Shown piece after piece: positions 41,583 through 51,091 of a stretch of 64,000 bases of DNA; the first letter of the stretch is position 1; each line of letters begins with the position of its first letter. The translations under genes and the position numbers were made by a program. The stretch is taken from contig NZ_JAFFJV010000009.1 of NCBI RefSeq assembly GCF_016924645.1, forward strand, positions 310,001 through 374,000, written 5' to 3'. The notes under the pieces are model-generated. The model had not been told where the DNA came from. It worked only from the letters and a program-made list of their open reading frames with translations, and did no database searches. Origin of the DNA: Rufibacter psychrotolerans. GTDB taxonomy: Bacteria > Bacteroidota > Bacteroidia > Cytophagales > Hymenobacteraceae.

Positions 41583-44516
41583 ATGAGTAGTCTTACTTTC
41601 CTGAAAACGGCCCCAAAACGGCCCTATCGTAAAAAACTAGCCTGGAAGCCGCTTTTCCTGTTGCTGGCTGTGCTCACCTTTTCGCCGGCGGCCTTCGCCC
41701 TGGATGACGTAACGTATATATCGGGCCAGAAGAAGGGCAACGCCTTTCCACTGGCCGAAGCCGGTAAACCCGCGCCCTTCTTCGTCAGCGAGGCCGATTT
41801 CCCCGGGGTCATCAGGGCCCTGCGGGATCTGCAGGCCGATGTGCAGCGCGTGACCAAAGCCGAGCCCGCCCTGACGGTGGGCAAGAAGGCCCCCAAAGCC
41901 AAAACCCTGGTGCTGGTGGGCACGCTGGGCAAAAGCCCGCTCATTGACCAACTGGTGAAAAGCAAGAAGCTGGACGTGCAAGACCTGGCCGGCAAGTGGG
42001 AAACCTTTGTGGTGCAGACCGTGAAGAAACCCATGAAAGGCGTAGAAGAGGCCCTGGTGATTGTGGGCAGCGACAAGCGCGGCACCATCTACGGCATCTA
42101 TGACGTGTCGCAGCAGATTGGCGTGTCGCCGTGGTACTGGTGGGCCGATGTGCCGGTTAAGCAGCAGCAGAACCTGTACGTGCAGGAAGGCCGCCACACC
42201 AAAGGCACTCCGGCCGTGAAATACCGCGGCATCTTCATCAACGACGAGGCCCCGGCACTTTCCAACTGGGCCAAAGAGCAGTTTGGCGGGTTCAACCACA
42301 AGTTCTACGAAAAGGTGTTTGAGCTGATCCTGCGCATGAAAGGCAATTACCTGTGGCCCGCCATGTGGGGCAGCGCCTTCAGCGACGATGACAAGCTCAA
42401 CCCGCATACCGCCGATCTGTACGGTGTGGTGATGGGCACCTCGCACCACGAGCCGCTGGCGCGCGCCCACGACGAGTGGCGCCGCAACGGAGGCGGTCCG
42501 TGGAACTACAACACCAACGCCGAGAAGCTGCGCGAATTCTGGACCGGCGGCATTAAACGCATGAACGGCTTTGAGAACATCGTGACCGTGGGCATGCGCG
42601 GCGACGGCGACGAGCCCATGAGCGAGGAAAGCAACATCGGGCTGTTAGAGAAAATCGTGGCCGACCAGCGCAAGATCATCGCTGAGGTTACCGGCAAACC
42701 CGCTTCGCAAACCCCACAGCTTTGGGCCCTGTACAAAGAAGTGCAGGACTACTATGACAAAGGCATGCGCGTCCCTGATGACGTGACGTTGTTGCTGGCC
42801 GATGACAACTGGGGAAACATCCGCAAATTGCCAAAACCAGGCGAGAAACAGCACTCCGGCGGCTACGGCATCTACTACCACTTTGACTACGTGGGAGGCC
42901 CCCGTAATTACAAATGGCTCAACACGAACCCCATTCCCCGCATCTGGGAGCAGATGCACCTGGCCTACCAGCACAAAGCCGACCGCATCTGGATTGTGAA
43001 CGTGGGCGACATCAAACCCATGGAGTTCCCCACCGAGTTCTTCCTGGACTACGCCTGGAATCCCGAGAAGTGGCCCGCCGAGCGCCTGGAGGAGTACACC
43101 CGCCTGTGGGCCGAGCGCCAGTTTGGACCCGAGCACGCTCCGGCTATCGCCCAGATGCTCTCTAAGTACGCCAAATACAACAGCCGCCGTAAGCCGGAGC
43201 TGCTGTCCCCGGACACCTACAGCCTCACCAACTACCAGGAGGCCGAACGGATTGTAGCCGAGTATAACCGCCTGGCCGAGGAAGCCGAGCGCCTCAACGC
43301 CGCCTTACCGGCCCAGTACCGCGATGCCTACTACCAACTGGTGCTGTTCCCCATCAAGGCCTGCGCCAACCTGAACGAACTGCACGTAACCACCGGCCGC
43401 AACCGCTGGTACGCCGCCCAGGGCCGTAACACCACCAATGACATGGCCGCCAAAGTGAAGCAGCTGTTTGAGAAAGACGCCGCCCTCACCGAGCATTTCC
43501 ACAAGAACATTGCCGGCGGCAAATGGAACCACATGATGTCGCAGACGCACATCAGCTACACCTACTGGCAACAACCCGAAAAAGACGTGATGCCTGAGGT
43601 GAAGCAACTCACCCCACCCGCCGCCGCCGACATGGGCGTGGCTCTGGAGGGCTCTGCGCTGTGGTGGCCCCAGGCGAAGGAAACCGCCGTGTTGCCGCGC
43701 TTCTCGCGGTACGTGAACCAGGGCCATTACCTGGAGATCTTCAACCGGGGGCAGCAGCCTTTTGACTACACCATCCAGACCGGGGCGCCCTGGCTGAAGG
43801 TGTCGCAGGCAACCGGCACGGTGGCCAAAGAGCAGCGCATCTGGGTAAGCGTAGACTGGGCCAACGCGCCGGCCGGCGAGCAGCGGGCTCCCATCACCAT
43901 TGTAGGCCCAAAGGGCAAGAAGGTGGTGGTGCAGGCCGTGCTTGAGCCTGCCTTGCCAGTGGCCGCCCAGCCCGAGGGCTTTGTGGAGAGCAACGGCTAC
44001 GTTTCCATGGAGGCCGAGCATTTTACCCAGGCCGTGAACGGCAACGGGGTGCAGTGGCAGTTGATCCCAGATTTGGGCCGGACGGCTTCGGCCATGACCA
44101 CGGTGCCGGTGACGGCTCCCAGCCAGACTCCCGGCGGCAACAGCCCGCACCTGCAGTACAAAGTGCATCTGCAAAAAGGCGGCGAGGTGAACGTGCAGGT
44201 AATGGTAGCGCCCACACTCAACTTCCACAACACGCAGGGCCTGCGGTACGCCATCTCCTTCAATGATGAAAAACCGCAGATCATCAACCTTCACACTAAC
44301 ACCTCGGAGCGGGAGTGGGGCAAGAACGTGGCCAATAACATTAACTTGACCATTTCTAAGCACCTCCTCAACAAACCCGGCGAGCACGTGCTGAAGTTCT
44401 GGATGGTAGACTCGGGCGTGGTCCTGCAGAAGATCGTGATTGACGCCGGCGGCCTGAAGCCCAGCTACCTGGGGCCGCCCGAAAGCGCTTACCAACCGGC
44501 CAAGCAAGTGAAGTAA
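41583..44516 (+). CDS. GH115 xylan alpha-1,2-glucuronidase
   Basis: The start is ATG 41583, 11 bases after uxaC, giving 977 residues with a basic N terminus and a signal peptide around PLFLLLAVLTFSPAAFA. GH115 landmarks: YRGIFINDEAPALSNWAKEQ, the following LWPAMWGSAF, MGTSHHEPLARAHDEW, TVGMRGDGDEPMSEESN and LPKPGEKQHSGGYGIYYHFD, and a C-terminal GH115 domain from about 800. These enzymes remove methyl-glucuronic acid from internal as well as terminal xylose units, complementing GH67. The first codons (41596-41619) carry a 24-base stretch identical, on the other strand, to half of the intergenic palindrome at 14556-14579. Confidence 0.94.
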   Translation: MSSLTFLKTAPKRPYRKKLAWKPLFLLLAVLTFSPAAFALDDVTYISGQKKGNAFPLAEAGKPAPFFVSEADFPGVIRALRDLQADVQRVTKAEPALTVGKKAPKAKTLVLVGTLGKSPLIDQLVKSKKLDVQDLAGKWETFVVQTVKKPMKGVEEALVIVGSDKRGTIYGIYDVSQQIGVSPWYWWADVPVKQQQNLYVQEGRHTKGTPAVKYRGIFINDEAPALSNWAKEQFGGFNHKFYEKVFELILRMKGNYLWPAMWGSAFSDDDKLNPHTADLYGVVMGTSHHEPLARAHDEWRRNGGGPWNYNTNAEKLREFWTGGIKRMNGFENIVTVGMRGDGDEPMSEESNIGLLEKIVADQRKIIAEVTGKPASQTPQLWALYKEVQDYYDKGMRVPDDVTLLLADDNWGNIRKLPKPGEKQHSGGYGIYYHFDYVGGPRNYKWLNTNPIPRIWEQMHLAYQHKADRIWIVNVGDIKPMEFPTEFFLDYAWNPEKWPAERLEEYTRLWAERQFGPEHAPAIAQMLSKYAKYNSRRKPELLSPDTYSLTNYQEAERIVAEYNRLAEEAERLNAALPAQYRDAYYQLVLFPIKACANLNELHVTTGRNRWYAAQGRNTTNDMAAKVKQLFEKDAALTEHFHKNIAGGKWNHMMSQTHISYTYWQQPEKDVMPEVKQLTPPAAADMGVALEGSALWWPQAKETAVLPRFSRYVNQGHYLEIFNRGQQPFDYTIQTGAPWLKVSQATGTVAKEQRIWVSVDWANAPAGEQRAPITIVGPKGKKVVVQAVLEPALPVAAQPEGFVESNGYVSMEAEHFTQAVNGNGVQWQLIPDLGRTASAMTTVPVTAPSQTPGGNSPHLQYKVHLQKGGEVNVQVMVAPTLNFHNTQGLRYAISFNDEKPQIINLHTNTSEREWGKNVANNINLTISKHLLNKPGEHVLKFWMVDSGVVLQKIVIDAGGLKPSYLGPPESAYQPAKQVK

Positions 44517-44521
44517 AAGTG

Positions 44522-44555
44522 TTTCCGGCCTGTTTTCCCCAAAACAGGCCGGAAA
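44522..44555. repeat. Intergenic palindrome, family copy 10 (perfect)
   Basis: A perfect 15-bp stem: TTTCCGGCCTGTTTT (44522-44536) with AAAACAGGCCGGAAA (44541-44555) around CCCC. It starts 6 bases after the GH115 stop. A much weaker, related palindrome follows at 44666-44701, in front of the GH43 gene. Confidence 0.8.
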
Positions 44556-44758
44556 TGCCCCTTTTAGGGAGAGCCATCGCCCGAACGCCCTGCCAACGGG
44601 CAGGTCACGTTACCCGCGGCAGGTGCAGCCCCGGCCCTCCTTTCTTCTTTTTCCTTATGGTACTTGTTTCAGAGGAGTTTTCCTGAAAACGGGTCCAAAA
44701 CAGAACTGATATCCACTGAGCGGCGCGCCCTCCGGCGAGCCCCTGCATCACGCTAACC

Positions 44759-46486
44759 ATGACCAGAAAACTATCCTTCCTCCAGAAAACCTTCCTGCTC
44801 GGGGCTTTGCTGCTGACGTTTCTCTTTGTCCCGGCCCAGGCCCAGCAGCAGAAAAAGCTGTTCCAGAACCCCATCTTCCCAGGCTTTTACCCAGACCCCA
44901 GCATCTGCCGGGTAGGGGAGGACTACTACCTTATCCACTCCACCTTCGCGTACTTCCCAGGGGTGCCTATCTTCCACAGCAAAGACCTGGTGAACTGGAC
45001 CCAGATTGGCAACATCCTGGACCGCCCGGAGCAGTTGAACCTGGACGGGCATGATGTGTCCCGGGGAATTTTCGCGCCCACCCTCTCGTACCACAACGGC
45101 ACGTTCTACATGGTGACCACCCTCATTGACAAGGGCGGCAACTTTGTGGTGACGGCCACCAATCCGGCGGGGCCCTGGTCCAATCCGCACTGGCTGCCCA
45201 ACGTGAACGGCATTGACCCCTCGCTCTTCCATGACGACGACGGCAAAACCTACGTGCTGTATAATTCTGATGCCCCAGACAACCAACCACTCTACAGCGG
45301 GCACCGCACCATCAGGATGTACGAACTGGACCTGAACACCATGAAAACCGTGGGCCCGCAGCACCTGCTGGTGAACGGCGGAGTGGACCTTTCCAAGAAG
45401 CCCGTCTGGATTGAGGGACCGCACATTTACAAGGTAAACGGGTACTACTACCTCATGGCCGCCGAGGGTGGAACCAGCGTGCAGCACTCAGAGGTCATCC
45501 TGCGCAGTAAATCGGTGACCGGGCCGTATGTGCCGTACGAGCAGAACCCCATCCTTACCCAGCGCCTCCTGCCGGCCAACCGACCTAATCCCGTGTCGGC
45601 CACCGGACACGCAGACCTGGTAGAGACCCAGAACGGCGAGTGGTGGGCCGTTTTCCTGGCCACCCGGCCGTACGACGGCCCAGAGGATCACTACAACACC
45701 GGGCGGGAGACGTTCCTGGCCCCCGTTACCTGGAAAGACGGCTGGCCCATCATCAACCCAGACCATGAACTGGTGCAGTACGCGTACCCGGTGCCTAACC
45801 TGCCTGCCCAGCCCAAGCCGGCGTTTCCGCTTACCGGAAACTTCACCTATCGCGAGGACTTCAAAGGCAGCTCCCTACCCATGTACTGGCTACAACTGCG
45901 CACGCCGCGCTCTACCTGGTATAGCCTGAGCCAACCGGCCGGCAAACTGACCCTGAACGTACGGCCCCAAAATTTCTCCCAGAAGGAGAACCTGTCGTTC
46001 ATTGCCCGCCGGCAGCAACACGTGCGCGGCACCGCCAGCACCAAACTGGAGTTTGTGCCCCAGAAAGAAAATGAGTTCGCCGGCCTGGTGGCCTTCCAGA
46101 ACAGTGAGCACCATTACGCGCTGGGCAAAACCTTGAAGGGCAATGCTCCCGTGGTGCGCCTGCTCAAGGCCGACAACACTGTGCTGGCGGAGAAAACCCT
46201 CACCCGCAAAGAAGCCAAAAAGCCGCTTTACCTCAAGGTAGCCTTCAACGGCGGAGCCTACTCCTTTTACTATGCCACCAAAGAAGGCAAGTGGCAGGTG
46301 CTGCAGGAGAATGTAGACGGCAAATACCTCAGTACCCGGGTAGCCGGGGGCTTTGTGGGCGTCACCCTGGGCATGTACGCCACCTCCAACGGGCAGCCGT
46401 CTACCAACCAAGCCGCCTTTGACTGGTTTGACTACGAAGGCAACGACGCCATCTTTGCGCCTGCCACCGTCCCGCAGGCACAATAA
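44759..46486 (+). CDS. GH43 beta-xylosidase
   Basis: A 575-residue exported glycosidase (signal TFLLGALLLTFLFVPAQAQ). The five-bladed GH43 domain has all three catalytic acids: Asp46 (YPDPSIC), Asp153 (NGIDPSLFHDDD) and Glu219 (VWIEGPHIYK). A C-terminal concanavalin-like domain (from about 360, FTYREDFKGSSLPMYWLQLR) is typical of the beta-xylosidase subgroup. It would release xylose from xylo-oligosaccharides in the periplasm; arabinofuranosidase activity is possible. Confidence 0.93.
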   Translation: MTRKLSFLQKTFLLGALLLTFLFVPAQAQQQKKLFQNPIFPGFYPDPSICRVGEDYYLIHSTFAYFPGVPIFHSKDLVNWTQIGNILDRPEQLNLDGHDVSRGIFAPTLSYHNGTFYMVTTLIDKGGNFVVTATNPAGPWSNPHWLPNVNGIDPSLFHDDDGKTYVLYNSDAPDNQPLYSGHRTIRMYELDLNTMKTVGPQHLLVNGGVDLSKKPVWIEGPHIYKVNGYYYLMAAEGGTSVQHSEVILRSKSVTGPYVPYEQNPILTQRLLPANRPNPVSATGHADLVETQNGEWWAVFLATRPYDGPEDHYNTGRETFLAPVTWKDGWPIINPDHELVQYAYPVPNLPAQPKPAFPLTGNFTYREDFKGSSLPMYWLQLRTPRSTWYSLSQPAGKLTLNVRPQNFSQKENLSFIARRQQHVRGTASTKLEFVPQKENEFAGLVAFQNSEHHYALGKTLKGNAPVVRLLKADNTVLAEKTLTRKEAKKPLYLKVAFNGGAYSFYYATKEGKWQVLQENVDGKYLSTRVAGGFVGVTLGMYATSNGQPSTNQAAFDWFDYEGNDAIFAPATVPQAQ

Positions 46487-46589
46487 TCCTGAAATATTAC
46501 TGGATCAGCTATTGTTATTCTAGATTATAATTGTTAATTTAACACTTATTAACCCTCTTCCCTAACTAGCAACCCAAAACCTATCTATT

Positions 46590-47261
46590 ATGAAGTTTTT
46601 CATTGACACCGCCAACCTGGCGCACATCAAAGAGGCCCATGATCTTGGCATTCTGGACGGCGTAACCACCAACCCCTCGCTCATGGCCAAGGAAGGCATC
46701 AAGGGCGAGCAGGCCACGCTGGACCATTACAAAGCCATCTGTGCGATAGTAGACGGGGACATCAGTGCCGAGGTGCTTTCCACTGATTTTGAGTCAATGG
46801 TGGAAGAGGGAAAAAGGCTGGCCGCGCTGCACCCCAACATTGTGGTGAAAGTGCCCATGATCAAAGACGGCCTGAAGGCGATCAAGTGGTTCACCGACAA
46901 CGGCATTAAAACCAACTGCACCCTGGTGTTCTCGGCGGGGCAGGCCATCCTGGCGGCAAAGGCGGGTGCCACCTACGTTTCCCCGTTCCTGGGCCGCGTA
47001 GACGATATTGGCTGGGACGGCGTGCAGCTCATTGAGCAGATTGCCGCCATCTACGCCGTGCAGGGGTATGACACCCAGATCCTGGCGGCGTCTATCCGCA
47101 GTTCTATGCACATCGTGAAATGCGCCGAAGCCGGGGCGCACGTCTGTACCTGTCCGCTGGAGCCTATCCTGGGCCTGCTGAACCATCCCCTGACCGACAG
47201 TGGCCTGGCCAAGTTTGTGGCCGACGCCCGCAAAATGAGGGAAGTACTGGAGAACGCCTGA
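46590..47261 (+). CDS. Transaldolase (TalC type)
   Basis: A 223-residue class I aldolase-fold enzyme. The Schiff-base lysine is Lys87 (NIVVKVPM). The family contains both transaldolases and fructose-6-phosphate aldolases. Here the diagnostic positions read SAEV (Glu, where the aldolase has Gln) and SPFLGR (Phe, where it has Tyr), which favours transaldolase. It stands in front of the split transketolase genes in the xylan locus, so it should process the xylulose 5-phosphate produced by XylA and XylB through the non-oxidative pentose phosphate pathway. Confidence 0.9.
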   Translation: MKFFIDTANLAHIKEAHDLGILDGVTTNPSLMAKEGIKGEQATLDHYKAICAIVDGDISAEVLSTDFESMVEEGKRLAALHPNIVVKVPMIKDGLKAIKWFTDNGIKTNCTLVFSAGQAILAAKAGATYVSPFLGRVDDIGWDGVQLIEQIAAIYAVQGYDTQILAASIRSSMHIVKCAEAGAHVCTCPLEPILGLLNHPLTDSGLAKFVADARKMREVLENA

Positions 47262-47392
47262 TGTATTCTTACAGGCATAAAGGAAAAAGCAGAAAGGCAG
47301 CGGGTAGGGCGGTCACAGGCCCTGGTTGGGTCAGTGCCCCAAGGCTGCCTAGTCTGGTAAATTAGATAGAATCAATCACCATACGTGAACAT

Positions 47393-48256
47393 ATGCAATC
47401 AGAAGTAAAGGAAACGCTGCAGTTGGAAGAGCTGGAGCAAGTGGCCAGGCAGGTGCGGCGCGATATCGTTAGAATGGTCCACGGCTGCCAGTCGGGGCAC
47501 CCGGGCGGCTCTTTGGGCTGCACCGATTTTTTTGTGGCGCTCTATTTCAAAGTGATGAACCACAACCCCGCCTTTAACATGGATGGGGTAGGGGAAGACC
47601 TGTTCTTCCTGTCCAACGGCCACATCTCGCCGGTCTGGTACAGCGTGCTGGCCCGCTCGGGCTACTTTGACGTGAGCGAGCTCAAGACGTTCCGCAAACT
47701 GGACTCCCGCCTGCAAGGGCACCCCACTACCCATGAGGAACTGCCCGGCGTGCGCATTGCCTCGGGCTCCCTGGGGCAGGGCTTGTCGGTGGCCATTGGT
47801 GCCGCCCTCACCAAGAAGCTGAACGGCGACACCGGTCTGGTGTTCACGCTGCACGGCGACGGCGAGTTGCAGGAAGGGCAGATCTGGGAGGCCGCGCTCT
47901 TCGCCCCGCACAACAAAGTAGATAACCTGATCTCTACCATTGACGTGAACGGCCAGCAGATTGACGGCCCCACCGACAAGGTCCTGGCCCTGGGCAACCT
48001 GCGCGCCAAATGGGAAGCCTTCGGCTGGGACGTGCTGGAAATGAACGGCAACGACCTGGCAGACGTGATCAGGGTACTGGAACTGGCCAAAGCCAAGACC
48101 TTCAAGGGCAGACCCATCATGATCCTGATGCAGACCAACATGGGCCACGGCGTGGATTTCATGATGGGTTCCCACAAATGGCACGGGGTGGCCCCCAATG
48201 ATGCGCAACTGGAGCAGGCCCTGGCTCAGTTGACCTGCAACCAGGAAGACTACTAA
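47393..48256 (+). CDS. Transketolase, N-terminal subunit
   Basis: A 287-residue protein equal to the thiamine-diphosphate-binding N-terminal half of transketolase. Visible: GCQSGHPGGSLGCTDFFVAL, SNGHISPVWYSVLARSGY, HPTTHEELPGVRIASGSLGQ and the cofactor motif GDGELQEGQIWEAALFAP...NG. The second half is encoded separately at 48367, a split arrangement common in Bacteroidota and Archaea. A palindrome (48280-48319) lies between the two halves. Confidence 0.95.
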   Translation: MQSEVKETLQLEELEQVARQVRRDIVRMVHGCQSGHPGGSLGCTDFFVALYFKVMNHNPAFNMDGVGEDLFFLSNGHISPVWYSVLARSGYFDVSELKTFRKLDSRLQGHPTTHEELPGVRIASGSLGQGLSVAIGAALTKKLNGDTGLVFTLHGDGELQEGQIWEAALFAPHNKVDNLISTIDVNGQQIDGPTDKVLALGNLRAKWEAFGWDVLEMNGNDLADVIRVLELAKAKTFKGRPIMILMQTNMGHGVDFMMGSHKWHGVAPNDAQLEQALAQLTCNQEDY

Positions 48257-48279
48257 AGCTGGCTTCTTGGCGTGGGCTG

Positions 48280-48319
48280 CCGTTTTGGGCCTGGTTTTGC
48301 CAAAACTCCCCTAAAACGG
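48280..48319. repeat. Intergenic palindrome, family copy 11, between transketolase halves
   Basis: CCGTTTTGGG (48280-48289) pairs with CCCTAAAACGG on the right (one G-T wobble), with an inner GTTTT/AAAAC. It starts 24 bases after the first transketolase half. A partial terminator here could set the ratio of the two subunits. Confidence 0.6.
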
Positions 48320-48366
48320 ACCGCCCCTCTTTCAGCTTGCAACTTAAGCGATAACCGCGTTACTAC

Positions 48367-49335
48367 ATGAAAAAATATACTTATACAGAATCTAAAGACA
48401 CCCGCTCTGGCTTTGGGGCGGGGCTGGTGGAAGCCGGCCGCAGAAACGAGAACGTGGTGGCGCTCTGCGCCGACCTGGTAGGCTCCCTCAAAATGGGAGA
48501 CTTCATCAAGGAGTTTCCCGAGCGATTTGTGCAGGTGGGCATCGCCGAGGCGAACATGATGGGCATAGCCGCGGGCATGACCATTGGCGGGAAGATCCCT
48601 TTTACGGGTACCTTCGCCAACTTCTCCACCGGCCGCGTGTATGACCAGATCCGGCAATCCATTGCCTACTCAGACAAAAACGTGAAGATCTGCGCCTCGC
48701 ACGCCGGGCTTACCCTAGGTGAGGACGGCGCCACCCACCAGATCCTGGAAGACCTGGGCATGATGAAAATGCTGCCCGGCATGACCGTGATCAACCCGTG
48801 TGACTACAACCAGACCAAAGCGGCCACCATCGCCATCGCCGACCACCACGGGCCGGTGTACCTGCGCTTCGGGCGGCCGGTGATCCCGGTGTTCACCCCT
48901 GCCGACCAGGAGTTTGTGATTGGCAAGGCCTGGATGGTGAACGAGGGAACCGACGTGAGCATTATCGCCACGGGCCACCTGGTGTGGGAGGCGATCAAGG
49001 CCGGCGAGAAGCTGGCCGAAATGGGCATCTCCGCCGAGATCATCAACATTCACACCATCAAACCCCTAGACGAGGAAGCCATCCTGAAGTCGGTGGCGAA
49101 AACCGGCTGCGTGGTGAGCGCCGAGGAGCACAACCGCCTGGGCGGCCTGGGCGACAGCATTGCTCAGTTGCTCATCAGGAACACCCCGGTGCCCATGGAG
49201 TACGTGGCCGTGAACGACACCTTCGGGGAGAGCGGCACGCCCGAGCAGCTCATGAAGAAGTACGGCCTGGACGACGAGCACATCATCAAAGCCGTGCAAA
49301 CGGTGATGGCGCGCAAAAAGACCGCAGCCCAGTAG
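48367..49335 (+). CDS. Transketolase, C-terminal subunit
   Basis: A 322-residue protein corresponding to the pyrimidine-binding and C-terminal domains of transketolase. Landmarks: RNENVVALCADLVGSLKM, FPERFVQVGIAEANMMGIAA, KIPFTGTFANFSTGR, SHAGLTLGEDGATHQILEDL and the C-terminal VVSAEEHNRLGGLGDSIAQL. It completes the enzyme begun by the gene at 47393. An intrinsic terminator follows at 49398. Confidence 0.95.
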   Translation: MKKYTYTESKDTRSGFGAGLVEAGRRNENVVALCADLVGSLKMGDFIKEFPERFVQVGIAEANMMGIAAGMTIGGKIPFTGTFANFSTGRVYDQIRQSIAYSDKNVKICASHAGLTLGEDGATHQILEDLGMMKMLPGMTVINPCDYNQTKAATIAIADHHGPVYLRFGRPVIPVFTPADQEFVIGKAWMVNEGTDVSIIATGHLVWEAIKAGEKLAEMGISAEIINIHTIKPLDEEAILKSVAKTGCVVSAEEHNRLGGLGDSIAQLLIRNTPVPMEYVAVNDTFGESGTPEQLMKKYGLDDEHIIKAVQTVMARKKTAAQ

Positions 49336-49397
49336 CAGCTGCCGCTGCCGGCAGCGGTTTTTCTGGAAAAGTAAAGAATAGGATATAGGTGAAAAGG

Positions 49398-49425
49398 CGG
49401 GCTCTTCTGGAGCCCGTCTTTTTTT
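49398..49425 (+). terminator. Intrinsic terminator after transketolase
   Basis: CGGGCTC 49398-49404 pairs with GAGCCCG 49410-49416 around five bases and is followed by TCTTTTTTT on the plus strand. Confidence 0.88.
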
Positions 49426-49454
49426 GGGGTGTTTTCCTGAAAACAGGCCCAAAA
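49422..49454. repeat. Intergenic palindrome, family copy 12
   Basis: TTTTGGG (49422-49428) pairs with CCCAAAA (49448-49454), inner GTTTT/AAAAC around CCTG. It starts inside the T-run of the terminator at 49398-49425. Confidence 0.6.
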
Positions 49455-49557
49455 CGGAGGTAGGCGCTGGGAGGGAAGAAACCATAACCCATTGAATACA
49501 GCTAGACAGGAACGAGCCGGAACTGCCGCCAACCAATGGGGTTAACTTTCCGGCAAC

Positions 49558-49592
49558 AAAAAAGGCTGCCCCGCAACTGGGGCAGCCTTTTT
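49558..49592 (-). terminator. Terminator of the xyl operon
   Basis: A perfect 12-bp stem (49561-49572 with 49579-49590, AAAGGCTGCCCC) around six bases. On the minus strand it is followed by TTTTTTG, so it ends the xylB-xylA-porter transcript; on the plus strand it has TTTTT and may work both ways. Confidence 0.85.
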
Positions 49593-49618
49593 CAGGTTTA
49601 AAAGGGACCGGTAAGAGC

Positions 49619-51055
49619 TTACACGGTTACCTTTCCTTTAGAGCGTGACTGGGGTTCTTTCTCCCACAGCGCTTCCATGTCTTCCAAGGATCTGCCTTTG
49701 GTTTCCGGCACCATTTTCCAGACAAACAGGAAGGACAAGACGCTCATCACCCCATAGAAACCATACGTGAAGGCGCCGCTGAACTCCATCATAGACGGGT
49801 AGGTGGCCGAGATAAAGTAGTTGGCGGCCCATTGCGCGGCCACCGCTACCGCTACCGCTTTCCCCCTGATTTTGTTAGGGAAGATCTCCGCGATCAGGAC
49901 CCAGCAGATTGGCCCCCACGACATCATGAAAGAGGCCGTGTACACAATGATGAACACCAATGTGCTGATGCCGATGATCTCGTAGTAAGCGAAAGCTGAG
50001 ATGGCAAACATGCCAATGGCCATGCCTACCGAACCCACCATCAGCAGGGGTTTTCTCCCCCATTTGTCTACCGTTACAATGGCCAGTACCGTGAAGAGTA
50101 CGTTCACCACGCCCATCACCACGGTTTGCAGCATAGAGGCGTCTTTCCCGGCCCCCATGCTTTCAAAGATGCGGGGCGCATAGTACAGGGCCACGTTGAT
50201 GCCCACGAACTGCTGGAACACAGACAGGAGAATGCCTATGATAATCACCATCTTCCCGTAAGACCAGAGGTTGCCCGAGTGGTGCTCTACGGTATTCTTG
50301 ATGTCATCAAAGATTTTACGGGCGTTCACCGCACCATTCACTTTGGTCAGGATTTTCAGGGCCTCGTCATCTCTGTTGACCATGCTCAGGTATCTTGGCG
50401 ACTCTGGCACAAAGAACAGCAGCAGTCCGAATAAACCGGCCGGAATGGCTTCTGACAGGAACATCCATCTCCAACCCACCTCGTTGAGCCATTCGGTCGT
50501 CTGGCCCTTGGCTATCCCCCAGTTCACGAAATACACCACCAGCATCCCGAAGATGATGGCAAACTGGTTCAGGGAAACCAGACGCCCCCGTAGGTTGGCC
50601 GGCGCAATTTCGCCAATGTACACCGGGCAAACGGCTGAGGCCAGGCCCACCCCAATACCCCCAATGATGCGGTAAAAGTTGAACATGTACAGCAGCCCCA
50701 TGGTAGGCTCGCCTTCGTTAAAGAACAGGAACTCTGGGTAACCAGACCCCAAGGCCGATAACAGAAACAGGATAGCCGCTATGATCAGGGTATTTTTCCG
50801 GCCCAAGCGGGAGGAGAAAACCCCTGAGATAGCCCCACCTAAGATACAACCAATCAAGGCGCTGGAGATGGTGACCCCATGCACCCAGGTGCTGAGGCCC
50901 TGGCCCGTGATCAGGTAGGCCTGCACAGACTTTTCGGCGCCCGAGATGACGGCTGTGTCATACCCAAACAGTAATCCACCCAAGGTGGCAATCAAGGTGA
51001 TCCCGGCAATGTAGGGAAGGTTTTGCCCCGCCGTTTCTTTTTCGGTCTTTATCAT
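49619..51055 (-). CDS. xylE: Sugar porter of the MFS, probable xylose/H+ symporter
   Basis: A 478-residue protein with twelve predicted membrane segments and the sugar-porter signatures: GYDTAVISGAE in helix 1, SRLGRKNTLI (GRK loop), PESPRYLSMVNRDDE after helix 6, QQFVGINVALYYAPRI in helix 7, DKWGRKPLL and the closing PETKGRSLEDMEALW. It closely resembles the XylE/GLUT group, and it is the third gene of the xylB-xylA operon (36 bases after xylA), so xylose is the natural substrate. Confidence 0.92.
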   Translation of the reverse strand: MIKTEKETAGQNLPYIAGITLIATLGGLLFGYDTAVISGAEKSVQAYLITGQGLSTWVHGVTISSALIGCILGGAISGVFSSRLGRKNTLIIAAILFLLSALGSGYPEFLFFNEGEPTMGLLYMFNFYRIIGGIGVGLASAVCPVYIGEIAPANLRGRLVSLNQFAIIFGMLVVYFVNWGIAKGQTTEWLNEVGWRWMFLSEAIPAGLFGLLLFFVPESPRYLSMVNRDDEALKILTKVNGAVNARKIFDDIKNTVEHHSGNLWSYGKMVIIIGILLSVFQQFVGINVALYYAPRIFESMGAGKDASMLQTVVMGVVNVLFTVLAIVTVDKWGRKPLLMVGSVGMAIGMFAISAFAYYEIIGISTLVFIIVYTASFMMSWGPICWVLIAEIFPNKIRGKAVAVAVAAQWAANYFISATYPSMMEFSGAFTYGFYGVMSVLSFLFVWKMVPETKGRSLEDMEALWEKEPQSRSKGKVTV

Positions 51056-51091
51056 GTTAAGAGGGGTTTTAGGGAAGAAAGATCAAACCGC

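Noticed and set aside
43305..44507. Long minus-strand open frame (400 codons)
   Set aside because: Antisense to GH115, no recognisable protein.
46590..47261. Assignment as fructose-6-phosphate aldolase
   Set aside because: Diagnostic residues Glu and Phe match transaldolase.
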